Shown here piece by piece: positions 8,341-17,041 of a stretch of 55,189 bases of DNA (position 1 is the first letter of the stretch; every line of letters begins with the position of its first letter). Source of the stretch: Bacillus mycoides. GTDB lineage: Bacteria; Bacillota; Bacilli; Bacillales; Bacillaceae_G. Location: the NCBI RefSeq assembly GCF_001757995.1, contig NZ_LXLV01000037.1, positions 1-55,189 of the forward strand, given 5' to 3'. Below the pieces are notes generated by a model. That model saw nothing but the letters and a program-made list of their open reading frames with translations. It did no database searches and was not told where the DNA came from. The position numbers and the translations under genes are program-made.

Positions 8341-9366
8341 ATGATAAAAACAAAAGATCAAATAGAGAAAATTGTAAAAGAAATACATCAGAATATAGAT
8401 TTTTCTGGGGTAGTCTTAATAAAAAAAGATAATGATATTATCTATGAAAATTCGTTTGGATATGCTAACCGAAGTGAAGGTATAACCAATACACTACAAA
8501 CAAGATTTGGAATTGCTTCAGGATGTAAAATATTTACTGCAATAGGCATATGTCAACTCGTTGAGAAAGGTTTACTTTCTTTTCATACAAAGTTAACAGA
8601 TTGTTTAAGTATTGAATTTCCAAACTTCGATAAAGACATTACAATACATCAACTTTTAACGCATAACTCTGGTATTCCGGATTATTTTGATGAAAGTATT
8701 ATGGATAATTTCGAGGATCTTTGGAAAAAAACGCCTATGTATCTATTAAAAGGTTTAAGAGACTTTTTACCATTATTCCAAAACAGTAATATGATGTTTG
8801 CCCCAGGAAGTAAGTTTCACTACAACAATGCAGGTTTTATCATACTCGGATTAATTATAGAACAACAGTCAGGACTTGAATTTACGGAATATATAGAAAA
8901 AAATATATTTGTTCCAGCTGTCATGAATGATTCGGGTTATTTTTCTTTAGATAATTTACCTAAAGATACAGCCCTTGGATATATAAAAGATGGAAATAAT
9001 CAAAAATGGAGAACAAATGCATACTCTATACCTATTAAGGGAGGTGCTGATGGCGGTGCCTACGTTACCGCACCAGACATGTTGAAATTTTGGAAGGCTC
9101 TATTTAACAATGAAATATTAAGCCACCAATTTACAAATTTACTTTTAACTCCTCATATTTCGGTGAATAATAACCAGTCTTACGGTTATGGAATATGGAT
9201 TGAGAAAAAACAGAATACCATTTTTAAATATCATGTAATGGGATATGATCCAGGCGTTAGTTTTCGCTCGGCCGTATACCCAGACTTAGGAATTTCATTA
9301 GTTATTCCATCAAATAAAGGGGCAGGACCTGAAAAATTCATGGTAGAAATAGAAGGAGCTTTTTAA
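8341..9366 (+). CDS. Serine hydrolase of the beta-lactamase / D-Ala-D-Ala carboxypeptidase family
   Basis: A 341-residue class-C-beta-lactamase-fold protein. SGCK gives the SxxK catalytic pair (in FGIASGCKIF), YNN in FHYNNAG is the YxN tyrosine motif, and HVMGYDPG near the C-terminus sits at the third motif. No signal peptide is visible, so it is probably cytosolic and an esterase or peptidase rather than a secreted beta-lactamase. The start is the ATG at 8341, with AAGGGTGG before it; an in-frame GTG at 8332 overlaps that site. The GNAT gene begins five bases after the stop, with its ribosome site inside this gene, so the two are co-transcribed. Confidence 0.85.
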   Translation: MIKTKDQIEKIVKEIHQNIDFSGVVLIKKDNDIIYENSFGYANRSEGITNTLQTRFGIASGCKIFTAIGICQLVEKGLLSFHTKLTDCLSIEFPNFDKDITIHQLLTHNSGIPDYFDESIMDNFEDLWKKTPMYLLKGLRDFLPLFQNSNMMFAPGSKFHYNNAGFIILGLIIEQQSGLEFTEYIEKNIFVPAVMNDSGYFSLDNLPKDTALGYIKDGNNQKWRTNAYSIPIKGGADGGAYVTAPDMLKFWKALFNNEILSHQFTNLLLTPHISVNNNQSYGYGIWIEKKQNTIFKYHVMGYDPGVSFRSAVYPDLGISLVIPSNKGAGPEKFMVEIEGAF

Positions 9367-9370
9367 TTAC

Positions 9371-9964
9371 ATGGATATAAAAATTAGAGCATATAAAAAA
9401 GAAGACGAAATAGGCTGGGTACGTTGCCGTGCGTTATCGTTTTTAGATACAGCATATTATGACAATGTACTTAGAGAGAAAGAAAAATATGAAAATCCCG
9501 CAATTGAACTAGTAGCTATATATGAAGGACAAGTAGTAGGATTGATAGATATTGAATACGAAATAAAAGAACGTACGGTTTGTTCAAGGGGAATGGGTCT
9601 TGGTGGTATAATTCGGCATATTGCAGTTCATCCGGATTTTCGTAGAAAGCGAATTGGAAATCAACTTTTATATGAAGCAGAAAACATAGCGCAAATGTTT
9701 CATTTAAATCGATTAGAAGCTTGGACTAGAGATGATTCATCGGTTCGACAATGGTATGAAAATAATAATTTTGTAAACGTAGATTCATATTTACACGTAT
9801 ATTCTGATCATACAGATGAAATAAACGATGTGATAAAAAGTAATATGAGACATTTATATCCTATTCAAACATTCGCTCATTACACAGGTGAAAATAAAAA
9901 AGAAATAACACAAAAGTTTAAAAGGGTTCATGAGTGTGTTTGCTTTGAAAAGTACTTAAGTTAG
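9371..9964 (+). CDS. GNAT family N-acetyltransferase
   Basis: A 197-residue acetyltransferase. IAVHPDFRRKRIGNQLL (about residues 90-106) is the acetyl-CoA pyrophosphate-binding R/Q-x-x-G-x-G/A motif, preceded by the usual beta strands. The C-terminal extension (about 150-197) is longer than in minimal GNATs. It is translationally close to the serine hydrolase: its AAGGAG is inside the end of that gene. The acceptor is unknown. A strong terminator follows. Confidence 0.85.
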   Translation: MDIKIRAYKKEDEIGWVRCRALSFLDTAYYDNVLREKEKYENPAIELVAIYEGQVVGLIDIEYEIKERTVCSRGMGLGGIIRHIAVHPDFRRKRIGNQLLYEAENIAQMFHLNRLEAWTRDDSSVRQWYENNNFVNVDSYLHVYSDHTDEINDVIKSNMRHLYPIQTFAHYTGENKKEITQKFKRVHECVCFEKYLS

Positions 9965-9975
9965 CGTGTTAACTA

Positions 9976-10014
9976 GAAAACCTTCATTTTGTAAATAAAA
10001 TGAAGGTTTCTCTT
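9976..10014 (+). terminator. Terminator after the serine hydrolase-GNAT operon
   Basis: GAAAACCTTCATTTT pairs with AAAATGAAGGTTTC over a short AT loop; a T-rich stretch follows. Confidence 0.85.
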
Positions 10015-10125
10015 TAATGAATTTACAATAATATAAAGATACATTATTCCGTATGACAAAACCATCCTGCGAAAATTCCTATAGAATAGAAGCGAATAAT
10101 TAAGATGAAGGGGTGTGCTAGCGAT

Positions 10126-10758
10126 TTGTATATGATTAACGGTAGTTTATTTATTTTTTTTGGCGTTATCTGTTATTTACTTGTCCGAAGTATATTAATT
10201 GGGGTCAAAAATAAAAAGCATGTAAATTGGTGGAAAGAATTAATTAGTTTTCTATTCGCAGTATACATTTGTATGGTTGTTGCCGTAACTTTATTTCCTT
10301 TACCAATTGGTTTTCCTTCTAGTGCTGAAAATCTTAGTCGTTCAGTTAATATTATTCCTTTTGCATCAATTTTTAAGGATATAGGTCAAATAGGGACTGC
10401 TTATGATGGTGATGTCCTATTTATGATCGGTCTAATCGTAAGAAATGTTGGCGGGAACATTTTATTATTAATGCCTTTAGGTTTTTTAGCACCAAATATA
10501 TGGGATAAATATAAAAAGATCAAAAATACTATTTTATTAGGATTTGCTATATCAGTTAGTATTGAATTATTACAACTAATTGAGTCTTTATTTAGTGGAT
10601 GGGGACGTATTACTGATATTGATGATGTAATCTGTAACGTTCTAGGTTCTATTGTTGGATATTCTATTTATAAAATCACTTTAAAGCTAGCTGCTACATT
10701 TAACATTCAAGTAGTAGATAAAACTAATTCTAAAGATGTAGAATGTATTGATAAATAA
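10126..10758 (+). CDS. VanZ-like family membrane protein
   Basis: A membrane protein of about 210 residues with five hydrophobic segments. The VanZ blocks are present: VAVTLFPLPIG, then NIIPF, then GNILLLMPLGFLAP, SIELLQL, and TDIDDVICNVLGSIVGY. VanZ proteins lower teicoplanin susceptibility by an unclear route, but most Bacillus homologues are of unknown role. The frame is open from an ATG at 10105, yet AAGGGGTG lies inside that stretch (10108-10115). The likely start is therefore the TTG at 10126 or the ATG at 10132. Monocistronic, with its own terminator. Confidence 0.8.
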   Translation: MYMINGSLFIFFGVICYLLVRSILIGVKNKKHVNWWKELISFLFAVYICMVVAVTLFPLPIGFPSSAENLSRSVNIIPFASIFKDIGQIGTAYDGDVLFMIGLIVRNVGGNILLLMPLGFLAPNIWDKYKKIKNTILLGFAISVSIELLQLIESLFSGWGRITDIDDVICNVLGSIVGYSIYKITLKLAATFNIQVVDKTNSKDVECIDK

Positions 10759-10796
10759 AAGTTTAAAAGAGTTTATGAATGTAATAATAAAGGTAA

Positions 10797-10832
10797 TAAA
10801 GACGTACGAGTAAAAAGTATGTCTTTTTATTT
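10797..10832 (+). terminator. Terminator after the VanZ-like gene
   Basis: AAAGACGTAC pairs with GTATGTCTTT (one G-T pair) and is followed by a T-rich run. Confidence 0.8.
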
Positions 10833-10968
10833 TTATAACTAATGAGTAAGACTGATGGAAATCACATTCCACATTATACACTTTAAAGTAGCTATCGTAT
10901 TTCAAGTATGGAATTAACAGAGGCGAATATAATTTTCAAAAGTAAACAAGTATATAGGAGGACTCTAA

Positions 10969-11436
10969 ATGGATATTCTATTTGTTATTCTACTTGTTAT
11001 TCTTATAATTGTATTAATACAGGGTAAGGAATATAAAGTGAATATTAATCGTATTTGGCTCATTCCGGCTTTGCTGTGCCTTGTAACAATCCAGTCCATT
11101 ATTTATATGGGACAATTAAATATATTGCAAGTACTACTATTCGTTGCAATGCTCGGCATTGGATTGGGTCTTGGAGTTATTAGGGGAAAAGCTTTAACAT
11201 TTCGATTAGATAGTGAAACAGGTCATGTATTACGAAAAGGAAATTGGTTAAGTACAATTATTCTCCTTGTTATTTTAGGTGCAAAAGTTACGATTAAGCA
11301 AAATATGTTTTCTGGCAGTACTCACTACACATTAATGGTTGTAACGAGTGCCTTTTTATGCATTACATTAGGTACAGTAATAAGTAGACGATATTATATC
11401 TGGAAAAAATATAATGAGTTAACACAAAAAGTGTAA
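10969..11436 (+). CDS. CcdC/DUF1453-like membrane protein
   Basis: A 155-residue protein with four or five hydrophobic segments. The central loop IRGKALTFRLDSETGHV resembles the RG-containing loop of the CcdC/DUF1453 family, which is the basis for the call. It has no CcdA or thioredoxin-like neighbour, so a cytochrome-c maturation role should not be assumed. AGGAGGACT lies before the ATG. It is followed by the DUF3189 gene after an 80-base gap that carries an inverted repeat. Family call moderate; function unknown. Confidence 0.55.
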   Translation: MDILFVILLVILIIVLIQGKEYKVNINRIWLIPALLCLVTIQSIIYMGQLNILQVLLFVAMLGIGLGLGVIRGKALTFRLDSETGHVLRKGNWLSTIILLVILGAKVTIKQNMFSGSTHYTLMVVTSAFLCITLGTVISRRYYIWKKYNELTQKV

Positions 11437-11444
11437 ATACATTT

Positions 11445-11509
11445 ATCCCTTGTTTAACAATGCTGTGAACGGTAATACTAAATAACATTGAACTTTTACA
11501 ACAAGGGAT
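11445..11509 (+). promoter_or_regulatory. Inverted repeat covering the DUF3189 ribosome binding site
   Basis: ATCCCTTGTT (11445-11454) is the exact complement of AACAAGGGAT (11500-11509). The second arm contains the AAGGGAT ribosome site of the next gene, so pairing in the mRNA would hide it. The loop is about 45 bases. Confidence 0.4.
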
Positions 11510-11515
11510 GATAAT

Positions 11516-12022
11516 ATGATATTCATTTACACAGATTTCGGCGGAACACATTCAACTGCACTCGCTGCAGCTTATCATTTAAATAAATTGCCAACGGATC
11601 GTAAGTTAACAAAAGAAGAAATATTAAATGTAGATTACTTTAATAAATTGAAAACAGAGGACATGGGAAAGATTATTTTCCATGGACAAGATGAATATGG
11701 GAATCCTGTATATACAATTGGGTGCGGGGCATCCAAAGTTGTTGTACCTGCGATGAAACATTTAGGAGAGATTCTGCAAAAACATTATCAAAGTCATGAA
11801 AAGATTATTTTTTCTAATACATCACCAACAGTGCCTTTACCAATGACTTTCGGTGGTCTGTTTTCTAGAAGGTTCCACATTGACTTTATCGGAGTACCGT
11901 TACTTGTATGGGGAGCAAAAATTAGCTGTGATAACATACAAAGACTTGTTAGTTATACGAAGGAAGCTGGCCGATTGACGAATGATTATGTTGTAATTTT
12001 AGATAATGAAACTTTTAAATAA
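11516..12022 (+). CDS. DUF3189 family protein
   Basis: A 168-residue protein starting MIFIYTDFGGTHSTALAAA, the conserved opening of DUF3189, with the family's central block GCGASKVVVPAMKHL and a PTVPLPMTFGG segment. No membrane span or known catalytic motif is clear. The family occurs in spore-forming Firmicutes; its function is not known to me. AAGGGATG precedes the ATG, and that site is one arm of an inverted repeat. A terminator follows about 15 bases after the stop. Confidence 0.8.
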   Translation: MIFIYTDFGGTHSTALAAAYHLNKLPTDRKLTKEEILNVDYFNKLKTEDMGKIIFHGQDEYGNPVYTIGCGASKVVVPAMKHLGEILQKHYQSHEKIIFSNTSPTVPLPMTFGGLFSRRFHIDFIGVPLLVWGAKISCDNIQRLVSYTKEAGRLTNDYVVILDNETFK

Positions 12023-12035
12023 TGTATTATTAGAG

Positions 12036-12068
12036 GGAAATCGGGGAAATATCCTGATTTTCTTTTTT
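12036..12068 (+). terminator. Terminator after the DUF3189 gene
   Basis: AAATC/GG pairs with CC/GATTT around an 8-base loop, followed by CTTTTTT. The stem has one bulge on each side. Confidence 0.6.
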
Positions 12069-12221
12069 ATTTGTGAAATAGACAAACAATATTCACATTT
12101 ATCATATATCTACTATAGCCAAAATATTAAAGTCCTGTTACTATTACAGGGGATATTCTCTTTTCATAAGATAAATATATAGAAAAGTCAGAAAAGAGGA
12201 ATTGAATAAGGGAGGAACAAC

Positions 12222-13028
12222 ATGAAGCGTGTTGCTTGGATTACTGATAGTACAACTGCGAGTTTTACAACAGAAGGAGATAACTTTGTTATCCCAATTG
12301 AAGTTATTATCGATGGAGTGTCGTATAAAGATTGTGAAGAAGGAGTTCATGAACGTCTTTATGAAGCGTTAAATGACGGAAGAACGGTTACTACTTCACA
12401 ACCTAACATAGGGGAAATGGTGGAGTTATTTACGAAATGCAAAGAAGAATATGAAGAAGGCTTTGCAGTTGCTATTAGCGGAAAAGTAAGTGGGACCTAT
12501 CAAAATATGAAGCTAGCTGCTGATATGGCAGGTTTCCCTTTAACTGTATTAGATAGTGAAACGACAAGTTATCCAATGGATGAACTTATGAGAAAAGCTA
12601 AAACGTTATACAATGATGGTATGACTTTACAAGATATACATAAAACATTAGTAGATGAAAAAAGAAGGCCTTTTTATGTATTTCCAAAAAGCTTAAAAGG
12701 TTTATATGCAAGTGGTCGAGTAAAGGGAGTTCAATTTTTACTTGGAAGTTTATTAAGTGTCAACTTAATTTTAGAAGTAAAAGGCGGAGAACTTTTACTT
12801 GAAAAGAAAGTGCGTAAAATCCAAAAATGTAGAGACTACATTAAAAATGAGCTTGAAAAAGAATTACCAAAAGTACTTCATATGTTCTATGCTAACGATA
12901 AAGATGGAGCTGAAGAATGGATTTCAGATATTAAACAAGCATTCCCTGAAATGGATTTCAAACTTTATCCATTACCAATTTCATTTGCTGTACATGCAGG
13001 TGAGGGAACAATAGCAATTAGTTATTAG
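12222..13028 (+). CDS. DegV family protein (fatty-acid-binding)
   Basis: A 268-residue DegV protein: ITDSTT near the N-terminus, VTTSQPNIGEMVE (TSQP fatty-acid/phosphate site), AISGKVSGTYQNM and VLDSETTS. DegV/FakB proteins bind a fatty acid and present it to the kinase FakA, which makes acyl-phosphate for phospholipid synthesis. No FakA gene is in the window. The length is slightly below the usual 280. GGGAGGAAC lies before the ATG. A perfect terminator follows, so it is monocistronic. Confidence 0.9.
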   Translation: MKRVAWITDSTTASFTTEGDNFVIPIEVIIDGVSYKDCEEGVHERLYEALNDGRTVTTSQPNIGEMVELFTKCKEEYEEGFAVAISGKVSGTYQNMKLAADMAGFPLTVLDSETTSYPMDELMRKAKTLYNDGMTLQDIHKTLVDEKRRPFYVFPKSLKGLYASGRVKGVQFLLGSLLSVNLILEVKGGELLLEKKVRKIQKCRDYIKNELEKELPKVLHMFYANDKDGAEEWISDIKQAFPEMDFKLYPLPISFAVHAGEGTIAISY

Positions 13029-13029
13029 A

Positions 13030-13060
13030 GGAAAACCCGTGAATCATTCACGGGTTTTTT
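13030..13060 (+). terminator. Terminator after the DegV gene
   Basis: AAACCCGTGAA and TTCACGGGTTT form an 11-bp perfect stem with a minimal loop and six T. Confidence 0.95.
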
Positions 13061-13326
13061 ATTTAATCAAATTGAAAATGGGGAGCCACTACAGCGTTTT
13101 CAAGCTAAAAACACTCGTAATAATTGTAATAATTTGTTAGTGTTAAACTGTAAGTGTTTGTGAAGGATAACATACCTTTCTAAATGATTTTTTGTTTTTA
13201 ATATATATTAAGATACTTAACTGAAATGATATTAACTGCTAGATTAGATATTTTACAGAAGACTCTCCTTTTTAGTGCAGTGTAGATTAAAAGGCTAGGA
13301 CAAAGATAACATTGGAGGTAGTTAAC

Positions 13327-13740
13327 ATGGGAAAGAGTGAGATGTTTAAAGATTTTAATTTTAAATTAGTGGTAATCGAAGCTTTATTAGATAAGGAACC
13401 ACTATTTCTAAAAGAATTAACAGACTTAATAGATAAGTATACGGATAATTTTGAATGGTATTCTGGAGCTGGATCAATTGTTGAAATCAGGGGATATTTA
13501 GAAGAGTTGACTTTAGAAATAAGTGATTTGGAAAAGATTGAATCCCTTTGCTTTGATGGAGGTAATGAAATTTATCATATTCTAAAGCCAGATTGGGATG
13601 GTGAAGACAGTTTATTTGATGTAATTTCTGTTGAAGGATTTCAGAGTCTAAAAAATTTAAAAACAGTGGAATATATTTCAATGTGTTATCCAAAAGTATT
13701 AGAGCCGTTTAAACAGGCTGGAATTGAAATTGAGGATTAA
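13327..13740 (+). CDS. DUF6892-like protein
   Basis: A 137-residue acidic soluble protein. FNFKLVVIEALL near the start and DGGNEIYHILKPDWDGED in the middle fit the DUF6892 domain, which is found alone and in multi-domain proteins of bacterial polymorphic-toxin neighbourhoods. Here no toxin gene adjoins it, so an immunity role is only a possibility. The start is the ATG at 13327 with TTGGAGGT before it; the open frame upstream from 13312 is that ribosome site itself. A five-codon frame with its own ribosome site follows directly. Confidence 0.6.
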   Translation: MGKSEMFKDFNFKLVVIEALLDKEPLFLKELTDLIDKYTDNFEWYSGAGSIVEIRGYLEELTLEISDLEKIESLCFDGGNEIYHILKPDWDGEDSLFDVISVEGFQSLKNLKTVEYISMCYPKVLEPFKQAGIEIED

Positions 13741-14273
13741 TGAGGAGAAAGTTATGTACTACTGGTAGACATTGTCCGCGGGTTCGTCTATTGCTCACCA
13801 CACAAAATTACAAACCTACCAGTAAGTTGTTGTTTTAAATAACTTTGATGGTACTGTAACAGCTTAGATATAAATTAGATGAAAGATGGCGAGGGTCCTA
13901 TTTTCTTGCGGAGCCACTTTTCTAAAAAATGTATGTCATTACTCATGATAATCTTAGCGAATATTTAATAGATTCTTTACAAGAGACTGTATATAGCTAA
14001 AATGTCTAAAAATAAAAAATAAGTTATTCTTTCTGCGGAATCATAGGAAAGGATAACTTATTTTTAACAATGCAATGGATAAAATTGCATTGTTTATGGA
14101 TTTTAATTATTTTAGAACTAATAATATTTTATATATAAAACAAAAGAATTATATGCTATTTTTGGGTCCCTTCAACAAAAATAATAAGATTTTTTTCATA
14201 TAGGGAGATAAAAGGATTTTTAAAAATAAAAAAGAAGTATGTATAAACAAATATATAAATGGTAGTGATTAGG
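13741..14273 (+). other. Gene-poor stretch with a gene stub and several hairpins
   Basis: A good ribosome site (GAGGAG) leads to ATG TAC TAC TGG TAG at 13754-13768, a four-residue frame that may be the stub of a lost second gene. TACTGGTAG (13760-13768) is mirrored by CTACCAGTA (13816-13824), so the stub lies in a possible hairpin. Two further hairpins follow (14014-14065 and 14066-14094). From 14095 on the DNA is very AT-rich and leads into the next gene. I see no other coding potential. Confidence 0.5.
14014..14094 (+). terminator. Double hairpin (terminator-like)
   Basis: AAAAATAAGTTAT pairs with ATAACTTATTTTT around a central loop (14014-14065). A second hairpin, AACAATGCAAT/ATTGCATTGTT (14066-14094), starts immediately after. 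The first works in both directions by its A/T flanks. Confidence 0.65.
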
Positions 14274-15497
14274 ATGAAAATCAGTAAGTTTGCAGATATA
14301 AATAATGTAAGTGTAGATACGATAAGACATTATATAGACCTCGGGCTCATTATTCCTGAAAAAAAGGGCAGTCATTATTTTTTTGACGAGTATTGTCAAA
14401 AGGATATAGAACTTATATTAGAGTACAAATGGCTAGGGTTTAGCTTGAATGAAATTAAAGAACTGTTTCTTTATAAAAATTTAGGGAAATCCTTAGATTA
14501 CGAAAAGGATATTTTTTATCAATCTTTATTTAAAGTGAAATATGAAAAAATTGAACAAGAAATAAAAACTTTAGAGGAACGAAAAGACAAATTAAAGGAA
14601 GCGTTAAATAATTTATCAATAGCAACTGAAATTTCGAATTCGATTTTAGGGATAGATTTAAAAGTACTTCATTTATTTAAATGTTTTAAGTGTAACGGAA
14701 ATTTAATTCTTGAAGATGGTATTATCAATAAGAACCAAATTGTTGAGGGAAAGTTAATTTGTAATTGTGGTGAAGAATACGCGATTACTTCCGGGATTTT
14801 AACAGCTGGAAAATTATTTGAGGCGTATGAAAGGACATCACTTGAAGAATCTATTTCAGATTATATCCATGAAACTGATACCACCTTTTTGGAGAATATA
14901 CAAAGAGGCGGCGAATGGGCAAAAAAGAAACTAATACAGCTAGATTTAAATAACAAGATACTACTTGATTTAGGATCGGGTCTGGGGTTCTTTTTACGAA
15001 ATGTTTATGAAGAATTACCGGAAGATTGTTTATACATTGCTGTTGATCGAGATTTGAATAAACTTTTACTTTTAAAAGATGTAATTGAAAGAAGAAATGT
15101 GAAAAAAAATATTGTATTTATCTGTGCCGACTTTCTAAACATACCTATTCAGAGTTATTCTGCTGATATTGTAATTGATCAATCAGGTACAAGTAATTAT
15201 AGTTTTGAACATGAGGAGTTTTTATTGCACGAATTAAATTCCCTTTTTAAACCCAATTGTTATTTATTAAGTTCATTTATTTTATTTAATAAATTCAGCA
15301 TAAATAGCCAAATTGCACCTAGACTCCGAGAGAATTTTACATCTGCAACAGTTAAGGGAGAAATCCAAAAGCTACAGTTTCATTCTATTGATGAAAGAAC
15401 TTCTAAATATTTGGAACGAGGCGGAAAATACGAAAATTTCTTTGTCAAAGGAGAAGAAATTTATACATATTCATTTTTCGGAAAAAGATGGGGTTAA
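14274..15497 (+). CDS. MerR-family regulator fused to a zinc-ribbon SAM methyltransferase
   Basis: A 407-residue three-part protein. Residues 1-70 are a MerR winged helix (ISKFADINNVSVDTIRHYID...LGL). Residues about 80-118 form the MerR coiled-coil helix. Residues about 137-165 hold a CxxC...CxC zinc ribbon (C137, C140, C163, C165) like the one preceding many methyltransferases (Trm112-like; also RlmA-type rRNA enzymes). Residues about 215-400 are a class I methyltransferase with SAM motif LDLGSGLGFF and an ICADFLNIP segment. In MerR regulators the C-terminal part is the ligand sensor; here it is an apparently complete enzyme. The start is the ATG at 14274, not the in-frame ATG at 14259. The next gene is an MFS pump with a MerR-type promoter. 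Ligand or methyl acceptor unknown. Confidence 0.85.
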   Translation: MKISKFADINNVSVDTIRHYIDLGLIIPEKKGSHYFFDEYCQKDIELILEYKWLGFSLNEIKELFLYKNLGKSLDYEKDIFYQSLFKVKYEKIEQEIKTLEERKDKLKEALNNLSIATEISNSILGIDLKVLHLFKCFKCNGNLILEDGIINKNQIVEGKLICNCGEEYAITSGILTAGKLFEAYERTSLEESISDYIHETDTTFLENIQRGGEWAKKKLIQLDLNNKILLDLGSGLGFFLRNVYEELPEDCLYIAVDRDLNKLLLLKDVIERRNVKKNIVFICADFLNIPIQSYSADIVIDQSGTSNYSFEHEEFLLHELNSLFKPNCYLLSSFILFNKFSINSQIAPRLRENFTSATVKGEIQKLQFHSIDERTSKYLERGGKYENFFVKGEEIYTYSFFGKRWG

Positions 15498-15511
15498 CCC
15501 CATCTTTTTTA
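15482..15511 (+). terminator. Terminator overlapping the end of the MerR-fusion gene
   Basis: AAAAAGATGGGG and CCCCATCTTTTTT form a perfect stem with loop TTAA. The stop codon TAA is in the loop, so the hairpin includes the last codons. It isolates the pump gene from read-through. Confidence 0.95.
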
Positions 15512-15555
15512 ATTTTTCTTTTAAAAGTTTTTAATACTAGCATATTGATATTGGG

Positions 15556-15586
15556 TTGACCCGAGAACTTACACTGTACGTAATAC
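15556..15586 (+). promoter_or_regulatory. MerR-type promoter (19-bp spacer) of the MFS pump
   Basis: TTGACC (15556-15561) and TAATAC (15581-15586) are separated by 19 bases rather than the normal 17. Overlong spacers are the hallmark of promoters that MerR-family activators untwist. A strong dyad in the spacer is not evident; TTAC...GTAA is the only symmetry seen. Confidence 0.75.
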
Positions 15587-15610
15587 AAAGTTAAGTGGGA
15601 GGGAAAAGTT

Positions 15611-16915
15611 ATGGAGAGTTTACGAATACAGTTACAAAATGAAAAAAACAGCCAAGAACTAAAAAATATTTGTCTCTATGTAATTGGGAAAACAATATCA
15701 ATATTTGGCAGTTCTATTTATAGTTTCGCATTAGGATTATATGTTTTACAAATAACCGGATCAGCATTAAATTTCGCAATTACACTCATTTTAGGAACGA
15801 TTCCAATGATTGTTATGAATCCATTTGCCGGCGTAATCGCAGATAGGGTTGATAAAAAGAAGCTGGTTATTTGTATGGATTTACTAAATGGAGGCTTATT
15901 AATTGCTGTTTATATAGTAAGCATCAATTATGGATTAAACTTATTCATCATTTATGCTACTACCTTTCTTATGTCGGTATTTACAACATTCTTTGGAATA
16001 GGGTTAGAAGCCGCAAAACCAAATATCGTCTCTGAAAAGAGGTTAATGAGTATTAACTCTATAAGTAAAATTATCGATTCTGTATCTTTAATTCTCGGTC
16101 CTATGTTAGGGGGCATCGTTTTTGCTGTCTTAGATATAAAAACTTTTATAATTATAAATGGTATTTCATTTATTCTTTCTGGCATATCAATATTGTTTAT
16201 TCACTTTAACTTGTTCGAGTACAACATAAATAAGGAATGTTCAAACAGGGAAATTAATTTTATTAAAGATATAAAAGAGGGATTTTCTTACTTAATTGAA
16301 AGGGAAAGCTTAAAAAATACGTTTATTATTTTAACTTCACTTAATTTCTTCCTAGGTTTTGCTGTAATCGTCCCATTACCATACATAATAAACACAGTTC
16401 TCAATCTTAGTTCGAAGCAATTTGGCATGATTCATGGGACTTTTCCAGTAGGAATGATAGTTGGTGCAATCTTAGTAAAAAAGATAACTGATCGTTTTTC
16501 TTATTCCTATCTTTTAAAAAAATCAAGTTTTATGTTAGCAATTTTTATGATAATTTCAGGGATTCCAGTTTTATTCAAAAATATTGAAGTAGATAATTTT
16601 GTATACGTTACTATGTATTGCATTATTATGTTCTTTTTAGGGCTAATGATAGCACTAATTGATATTCCTTTAACTTATTTCATGCAAAAAGAGATTCCCG
16701 ATGAATATAGGGGAAGAGTGCTCAGTATTGGATTAAGTATAGGTAAAATGATGCAGCCAATAGCACTGGCATTATCAGGTCTATTATTAAATTACATTCC
16801 AGCCTACATGCTTTCAATTGCAGGAGGGATAGTATTTCTTATTTTGAATAAGGCTTACTCAAATAAGTTGAATTTAGAAATTCATTCAACAGATTATAGT
16901 GTTTTACGTAGCTAA
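15611..16915 (+). CDS. MFS transporter, drug-efflux type
   Basis: A 434-residue, 12-segment membrane protein. GVIADRVDKKKLVI (about residues 75-88) is the MFS motif A loop, and DEYRGRVLSIG is the matching loop of the second half. It resembles the macrolide-efflux (MFS_3) branch. GTGGGAGGG precedes the ATG. Its promoter has the 19-bp spacer expected for MerR control and the gene directly upstream encodes a MerR fusion, so regulator and pump probably form an inducible resistance pair. Substrate not predictable. Confidence 0.88.
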   Translation: MESLRIQLQNEKNSQELKNICLYVIGKTISIFGSSIYSFALGLYVLQITGSALNFAITLILGTIPMIVMNPFAGVIADRVDKKKLVICMDLLNGGLLIAVYIVSINYGLNLFIIYATTFLMSVFTTFFGIGLEAAKPNIVSEKRLMSINSISKIIDSVSLILGPMLGGIVFAVLDIKTFIIINGISFILSGISILFIHFNLFEYNINKECSNREINFIKDIKEGFSYLIERESLKNTFIILTSLNFFLGFAVIVPLPYIINTVLNLSSKQFGMIHGTFPVGMIVGAILVKKITDRFSYSYLLKKSSFMLAIFMIISGIPVLFKNIEVDNFVYVTMYCIIMFFLGLMIALIDIPLTYFMQKEIPDEYRGRVLSIGLSIGKMMQPIALALSGLLLNYIPAYMLSIAGGIVFLILNKAYSNKLNLEIHSTDYSVLRS

Positions 16916-17041
16916 GCGAATTTGTTAAGTAACAAAAAAGATGTTTATTTTGCAATAAAGTTTTTTGAAAAATAATAATGTAGTTTAAAAATTCTTCTTT
17001 AACTAAAGTGATAGATGGTCGAAGTAAAGGCAGGAATAAAG

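Noticed and set aside
10687-10905. 72-codon minus-strand frame after the VanZ-like gene
   Set aside because: Phe/Ile/Tyr-rich translation of a terminator and AT-rich DNA.
13776-13803. tRNA-like GGGTTCG...CACCACA stretch
   Set aside because: No cloverleaf arms pair around it and the T-loop consensus is incomplete.
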